NCBI GenBank assembly: GCA_000818945.1
Contig: KN805372.1
Coordinates: 221,214 to 285,213, forward strand
Length of the DNA: 64,000 nucleotides
Direction of reading: 5' to 3'
Source of the DNA: Schizochytrium sp. CCTCC M209059
Taxonomy: Eukaryota; Sar; Bigyra; Thraustochytrida; Thraustochytriidae
The notes under the pieces were generated by a model. It searched no databases. It saw only the letters and a program-made list of their open reading frames with translations, and was not told the origin of the DNA. Numbering within the stretch: position 1 is the stretch's first letter; each line of letters starts with the position of its first letter. Position numbers and translations under genes: made by a program. This document shows, piece after piece, positions 60,145 through 64,000 of this stretch.

Positions 60145-60513
60145 ATGACGACAACCACGACGGCGACGCTCGCGGCGGTGCCGGCGGGCCTTGCCGAGCT
60201 GACTGCGCAGCTCGCGACGACTGTGCAAGACCCGGTGCGCTTGTACAGGGATATGCAGCACTATTTGCGAGTACGTTGACAAAAAGGTGTTGAGACCCTT
60301 GAAGACAAAGAAGCTGACCAATGACCGATACCTCTGGAACGCAAGAATTTTGTGGATGAGGGCTTTATGAAGGCCCCGCATCTCAAATGGTATGGTATGG
60401 ACGGAAATATCTTGCTCTTTGCGCTTCTTCTGCTATTGCTTTGCGCTAATGTGTGTGCCTGGAGGTTCAACGAGCGACATCTTGTTCGCTGGCATCGTCT
60501 CAAACTCGAATAG
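60145..60513 (+). CDS. Small single-pass membrane protein, two exons (97 aa), unrecognised
   Basis: Exons are 60145-60270 and 60346-60513. The 75-bp intron is phase 0, has donor CGA|GTACGT, acceptor GCAAG and a CTGAC branch-like motif at about 60314, matching the other introns of this window. The joined protein starts MTTTTTATLAAVPAGL, crosses the junction as QHYLR-NFVDEGF, and has one clear transmembrane segment (ILLFALLLLLLCANVCAW, about residues 65-82) followed by a basic, hydrophilic C-terminus (RFNERHLVRWHRLKLE). Size and shape fit a small organelle-membrane subunit, for example a mitochondrial respiratory or import accessory protein, but no family is recognised. Neither exon alone gives a long frame. 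The model rests on splice signals and on the coherence of the joined protein. Confidence 0.6.
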
Positions 60514-60751
60514 ATCGGTCAACTGCTTGTCAAAGAAAGTGGAAAGCCGGCTTAGGGTCTCGATCAGTCGTACGCGCCAGCGAGCGGCAATTTAAATTTG
60601 AGAAACTTGGCGGCAAGTCTTTTTCTGTTTTAAAGGTTGTGCGCTGAGAATTGTCCCGGTCCATGTGGATCGACCGATCTTTGTTGGACAACGACGAATC
60701 GAGCACAGCAAACTTTGTACGAGCATGCGTGCTGGGAAGAAGTAGCAGAAG

Positions 60752-60782
<31 letters not shown>

Positions 60783-60831
60783 GAAAAAGGAATGAGAGGA
60801 TAAAAGACAGAATTACAGGTCGCAATGGTGG
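60514..60831. other. Convergent spacer with GAA repeat
   Basis: This 318-bp spacer holds two converging 3' ends. A perfect GAA run lies at about 60746-60781. I see nothing else in it. Confidence 0.6.
60746..60781 (+). repeat. GAA trinucleotide run
   Basis: Eleven to twelve GAA units in the convergent spacer. It is non-coding. Confidence 0.95.
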
Positions 60832-62568
60832 TCAAGTGTCTTGAAAATAATCGCAATATTGTTGGCGAAGGCCAAATTCGTCGAGGCCACCATTTTTATC
60901 AGCAGCACACATGCACATGCTCTCACCTGCGCAATTGGCGAAGCGATCGCTTCCAGCAGAAATGATCAGCCCGAGTGCCACGTTGCCAAACCACGTTGCC
61001 GCGAAGAACATGAGCGCAAAATACCGGTGACGGTGATTGAACACCCACGCCAGATCGAAGCCACGCTTCTTTTCAATGCTTATGCAAATAGAATCCACAA
61101 CGAGCTCGGCAACGACCTGCCAAATTGCGTTTAGTGCCGCATCATTAACAATGGTGTCCCGATCTGTGTCAAAAGGTTCCTCAAGCCCAGCGTAGTACTC
61201 TATCGGGAAGCGTAGGAGGTCTTGACGGAAAATGATCACTAGCAGTGAACCTGTGATGATGGCTGCATACTCTGTAAGCATTTCCCCAACAAGAGGAATT
61301 GCAAACCAACGCTGCGACCTGTGCAGGGTCGTTGTCGTTGTTATCATTGTTAGTTTCTTCAAAGGTCCTGCACGAGGTCCAACAAGCAGATCGACGCTAC
61401 TTTGTCGTCCGCGCCGAACTTGACCCGTGTGCCCGTCCGCATCGCTGACGCTGCTCGCGTGTTGTACTCGTCTTTCAACAAACCGCGCCAAACATCGAGA
61501 ACAGAACGGGCTAAAGCTTAATGAAGATTGAAGTCTCTCCAGAGCATTAGCCATCCAAATACCCCGGTACGGCGCAGTCAGGCGAAGAGACACCTCCGTG
61601 AGACTCTGAAAAATGAGCAAGCCAGCGAATGTCGAATCCGTCTGGAATCGGAAGAACATGATTCGCACGTAGAGCGCGCTGGCATACTGAAACCACAAAA
61701 CAAACAACCACGTGAAGCGTCGGTCTGCACCAAAGTGCTCTTTGTTGAGAGCCAAACTCCTTGCACTGTGCTTGATTATTGTGTAGCCCAGCTCTCGGAG
61801 GACGGGGAAAATGACAACTACCTCGATGATTCTTTCCGTGTCAACTTGGCTTCCTTGTCGTTCCGAGTCACTTCCTGGAATTAACTTGTGAGTCCATCTT
61901 CGCGTGAGGGACACGGACAACCCAATAAGAAAAGCCATGAGCTGCTGGAACATGAATCCAAGCTGGCCGCGTCGACTTCCCATGATCATGAGTACGTTGA
62001 AAGGCCAGATAAAAATCGGGAAGAGCTCGCCAATCAGCTCAGACGCGTAGAAACGAGATATCGCGTGCCCAATCAGGGAGGAGATGATGGTGAGAACAAT
62101 AATGAGCGCAGATTGCCGTTTTTTCGGCACAAGAAACATGAGGCTTGCGACTGGAAAGTAGAATGCCAACACGACATCCCAATGTGGTAAGAAGGCACGA
62201 AAGAAAGGGCCTTCTTTGTCATCCGGGATGTTGATCACTTCGTGAGCCGTGGCATTTGCGCGCAAAAAGTTCAAGTATTTGTCTTGCGTAACAGGAAGCC
62301 AAAACACGAAGCTCGATATAATTCCTACGCTCGAGTACATGAGTAGTCGCAAGGCAAGGACTGCAGCATCGACGAAGACGACTAAAAGCTCTGCTGCCGA
62401 GCTATAAAAGACGACGTTGTCGATGGTTGGGTCGGTCCGAGCATTTCCGAGGAGAATCCATTCCAGCGCCATACGTTGGAATGTTTTGCCTCCGAATCGA
62501 AGCTCCTCCTCATCATCAGATGACGACACGTATCCCTCTTCATCGGTTCTGGACGCAGTCCAGGGCAT
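60832..62568 (-). CDS. Uncharacterised multipass membrane protein
   Basis: The protein has 578 residues and its family is not recognised. An acidic N-terminus (YVSSSDDEEELRFGG) precedes about nine to ten hydrophobic segments, for example ELLVVFVDAAVLALRLLMYS, VVLAFYFPVASLMFLV, ALIIVLTIISSLIGHAI, EYAAIITGSLLVIIF and RYFALMFFAATWFGNVALGL. A long hydrophilic loop (about residues 375-430) has a Ser/Arg-rich stretch. The C-terminus is Cys-rich (NCAGESMCMCAADKN). Conserved-looking polar blocks such as SRFYASELIGELFPIFIWP may be functional. It is plausibly a lineage-specific transporter or membrane scaffold. The ATG at 62568 is in frame with the acidic start. Confidence 0.75.
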   Translation of the reverse strand: MPWTASRTDEEGYVSSSDDEEELRFGGKTFQRMALEWILLGNARTDPTIDNVVFYSSAAELLVVFVDAAVLALRLLMYSSVGIISSFVFWLPVTQDKYLNFLRANATAHEVINIPDDKEGPFFRAFLPHWDVVLAFYFPVASLMFLVPKKRQSALIIVLTIISSLIGHAISRFYASELIGELFPIFIWPFNVLMIMGSRRGQLGFMFQQLMAFLIGLSVSLTRRWTHKLIPGSDSERQGSQVDTERIIEVVVIFPVLRELGYTIIKHSARSLALNKEHFGADRRFTWLFVLWFQYASALYVRIMFFRFQTDSTFAGLLIFQSLTEVSLRLTAPYRGIWMANALERLQSSLSFSPFCSRCLARFVERRVQHASSVSDADGHTGQVRRGRQSSVDLLVGPRAGPLKKLTMITTTTTLHRSQRWFAIPLVGEMLTEYAAIITGSLLVIIFRQDLLRFPIEYYAGLEEPFDTDRDTIVNDAALNAIWQVVAELVVDSICISIEKKRGFDLAWVFNHRHRYFALMFFAATWFGNVALGLIISAGSDRFANCAGESMCMCAADKNGGLDEFGLRQQYCDYFQDT

Positions 62569-63732
62569 GTCCTTTGTGCCTGCTCTGCATGCGCTTGCAC
62601 GTTGTGCTGGTCCACGGCGGACAGCACAGGACGTACAGGATGTAATTCGTCTTTGCCAGCCTCGCTCTCACCTCTCGAGTCTGACTCAAGAGTAATCACT
62701 ATAACCGGACACGACGCTGGATAGTACAGGGATGACTCGGAAACTCTTGCGACCCAGGCTCACCTAAAGGCTTTTGTATGCGTCCCTTGAGGGGTTTCCA
62801 TGCCGTTCTACGAAAAGCAAAGCGTTGGCCATCAAAACTGAGCTGAGCGATCGTCCGTTCAACGGCTTGAACAGGCGGTGTCGACGAATGGATGGATGAA
62901 ACTGAAAGCCATGTCGGAAGCATACAAGGTTGTTCAGAACTCTTCGCGAATCGTTATGCCTCGCATTTGTCGACAAACAGACTCGGACAATTTCTATATC
63001 TGTTCCCCCATTTCACGTCGCAGTCGCTCGCCCCGTCCTCGGTTTCGGAATCATTCATGTGTGTTCGTGTCCCTTCTTAGCAAGTCAGAACAATTGGTCA
63101 CCCCGCACATGAAAGAAAGAGTTCAAGGCCAGCGAGCAGAAAATAGCAAGGCAAGAGCCGTTGGGACAAGGAAGCCTGGAGCGCAGCGTCGCATCGCAGA
63201 GCCCACCAACCAGCCAATCAAGCCAGTAATCCGCCTTGCAACACTTTAGCCTCAAGACGCAATAAGCAACCAACTCTCGATCTCTCGCGGGTGTTCCGCT
63301 CGCTCGCTCTCTCGCTCGCACTTGTGATTTTCTTGCCTCTCGCGTGCTTACTCTCTTCCTCGCCGTAGTTTTTTTTCGTATAAGGGACCTAACAGCGGCA
63401 TGGGCCCGTTCGGTCCCTTCAAGGCTTTGGGCCCGATCTTCTTTCGTCGTTGCGGCTCGAGCACGCGACCGGCGTGCCCAGCAGAGCCGGGACAGGCGCG
63501 CCGAGGCAGCGGGCTAGCGGCGTCGCCTTCGTCCGCGTCCCTCCGGCGCGGCGCGGGGTAGGTCGACGTGGCGTCGCGCGAGCACGAACGTTTGGCCCTC
63601 GCTGCAGCGGCCCTCCATCGACAAGGCTGGGCTCGAGAAAGAAGCTTTTCCTTGGCTGGCTTGGCGTAGCTTGGCGTAGCTTGGCATAGCTTGGCGTAGC
63701 TTGTCGCGCGGGGCGTCGCGACGCCAGCAACG
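62569..63732. promoter_or_regulatory. Divergent upstream region of the membrane protein and symplekin
   Basis: This 1164-bp region contains a TAGCTTGGCG repeat (about 63652-63705), four to five units of ten bases, 30-80 bp before the symplekin start. The open frames are short and unconvincing. Confidence 0.45.
63652..63705 (+). repeat. Ten-base TAGCTTGGCG repeat near the symplekin start
   Basis: Four to five tandem units of the decamer, one with A for G. They could be leader sequence or promoter elements. Confidence 0.85.
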
Positions 63733-64000
63733 ATGATGGACTCACCAGGGTCCGTGGGCGCGCCGCCTAGCCCGAGCGGTGCGAGCCTTGGCGAGAATGA
63801 GTTTGACCTGCGCAGCGAGGTGATCGAGGCCCTCGAAAGCGCCAAGACGGCGAGCAAGCCCGCCGAGAAATTGCAGTTTCTCACGGAAGCGCGAGAAATC
63901 GTGCTGCATCGCGACGATTCCATGGCTCTTCTGCGCTCCTTTGCTGGAAGCTTTGCAGAATTTCACCTGGAAAAGAAGGCGGCGGTCCGCTTTTTCGTGA
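63733..64000 (+). CDS. SYMPK: Symplekin/PTA1-like protein, N-terminal part (3' partial)
   Basis: The frame opens at ATG 63733 (MMDSPGSVGAPPSPS) and runs off the window edge, so only about 89 residues are visible. After a Ser/Pro-rich leader, RSEVIEALESAKTASKPAEK, KLQFLTEAREIVLHRDDSMA and FHLEKKAAVRFFV follow the first HEAT helices of symplekin/Pta1, the scaffold of the CPSF complex in pre-mRNA 3'-end processing. The short visible part makes the identification moderate. Confidence 0.65.
   Translation, partial: MMDSPGSVGAPPSPSGASLGENEFDLRSEVIEALESAKTASKPAEKLQFLTEAREIVLHRDDSMALLRSFAGSFAEFHLEKKAAVRFFV

Overview
The window is nuclear DNA of a eukaryote, most likely a thraustochytrid-type labyrinthulomycete (a flagellated stramenopile). 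The evidence is GC-rich, mostly intronless genes with a few short GT-AG introns, genes for motile flagella (MNS1, DNAAF3) alongside full eukaryotic housekeeping genes, and many microsatellites between genes. The genus is inference; the eukaryotic assignment is not. One 123-base run of N lies inside an intron.

Layout. 1-10.6 kb: 3' end of a VWA8-type gene (+), then on the minus strand MNS1, an acidic Glu/Gln-repeat protein of unknown function and a large OSCA/TMEM63-like channel. 12.3-22.9 kb: a DUF2254 membrane protein (+), PRP19 (-), an EF-hand/IQ voltage-gated potassium channel (+), a HINT3-like protein (+) and a three-exon LARP4 (-). 24.4-32.7 kb: a possible 71-residue ORF (-), TBCK (+) and two tandem PIN-like (PILS-type) transporters (+). 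33.4-41.2 kb: AP-1 gamma adaptin, an adenylation-thiolation-reductase enzyme and ALG11, head to tail with 75 and 97 bp between them. 41.2-46.1 kb: a repeat-rich stretch without a convincing gene, including an 847-bp pure TTGC tract. 46-52.3 kb: an orphan Gln-rich protein, a 2OG-Fe(II) oxygenase and an ankyrin protein with an N-myristoylation signal, all +. 53-64 kb: a three-exon DNAAF3 (-) divergent from a kinesin (+), CWC25 (-), a newly modelled two-exon 97-residue membrane protein (+), an uncharacterised polytopic membrane protein (-) and the start of a symplekin/PTA1 gene (+).

There is no operon logic, but themes recur. MNS1 and DNAAF3 serve the flagellum, and the kinesin shares an upstream region with DNAAF3. 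PRP19 and CWC25 belong to the spliceosome, and symplekin to 3'-end processing. AP-1 gamma and ALG11 belong to the secretory pathway. The five introns I could place are all phase 0; four begin GTACGT, and each has a CTAAC or CTGAC branch-point-like motif. Start codons were chosen as ATG from the sequence; several longer open frames begin only at TTG or GTG and were shortened.
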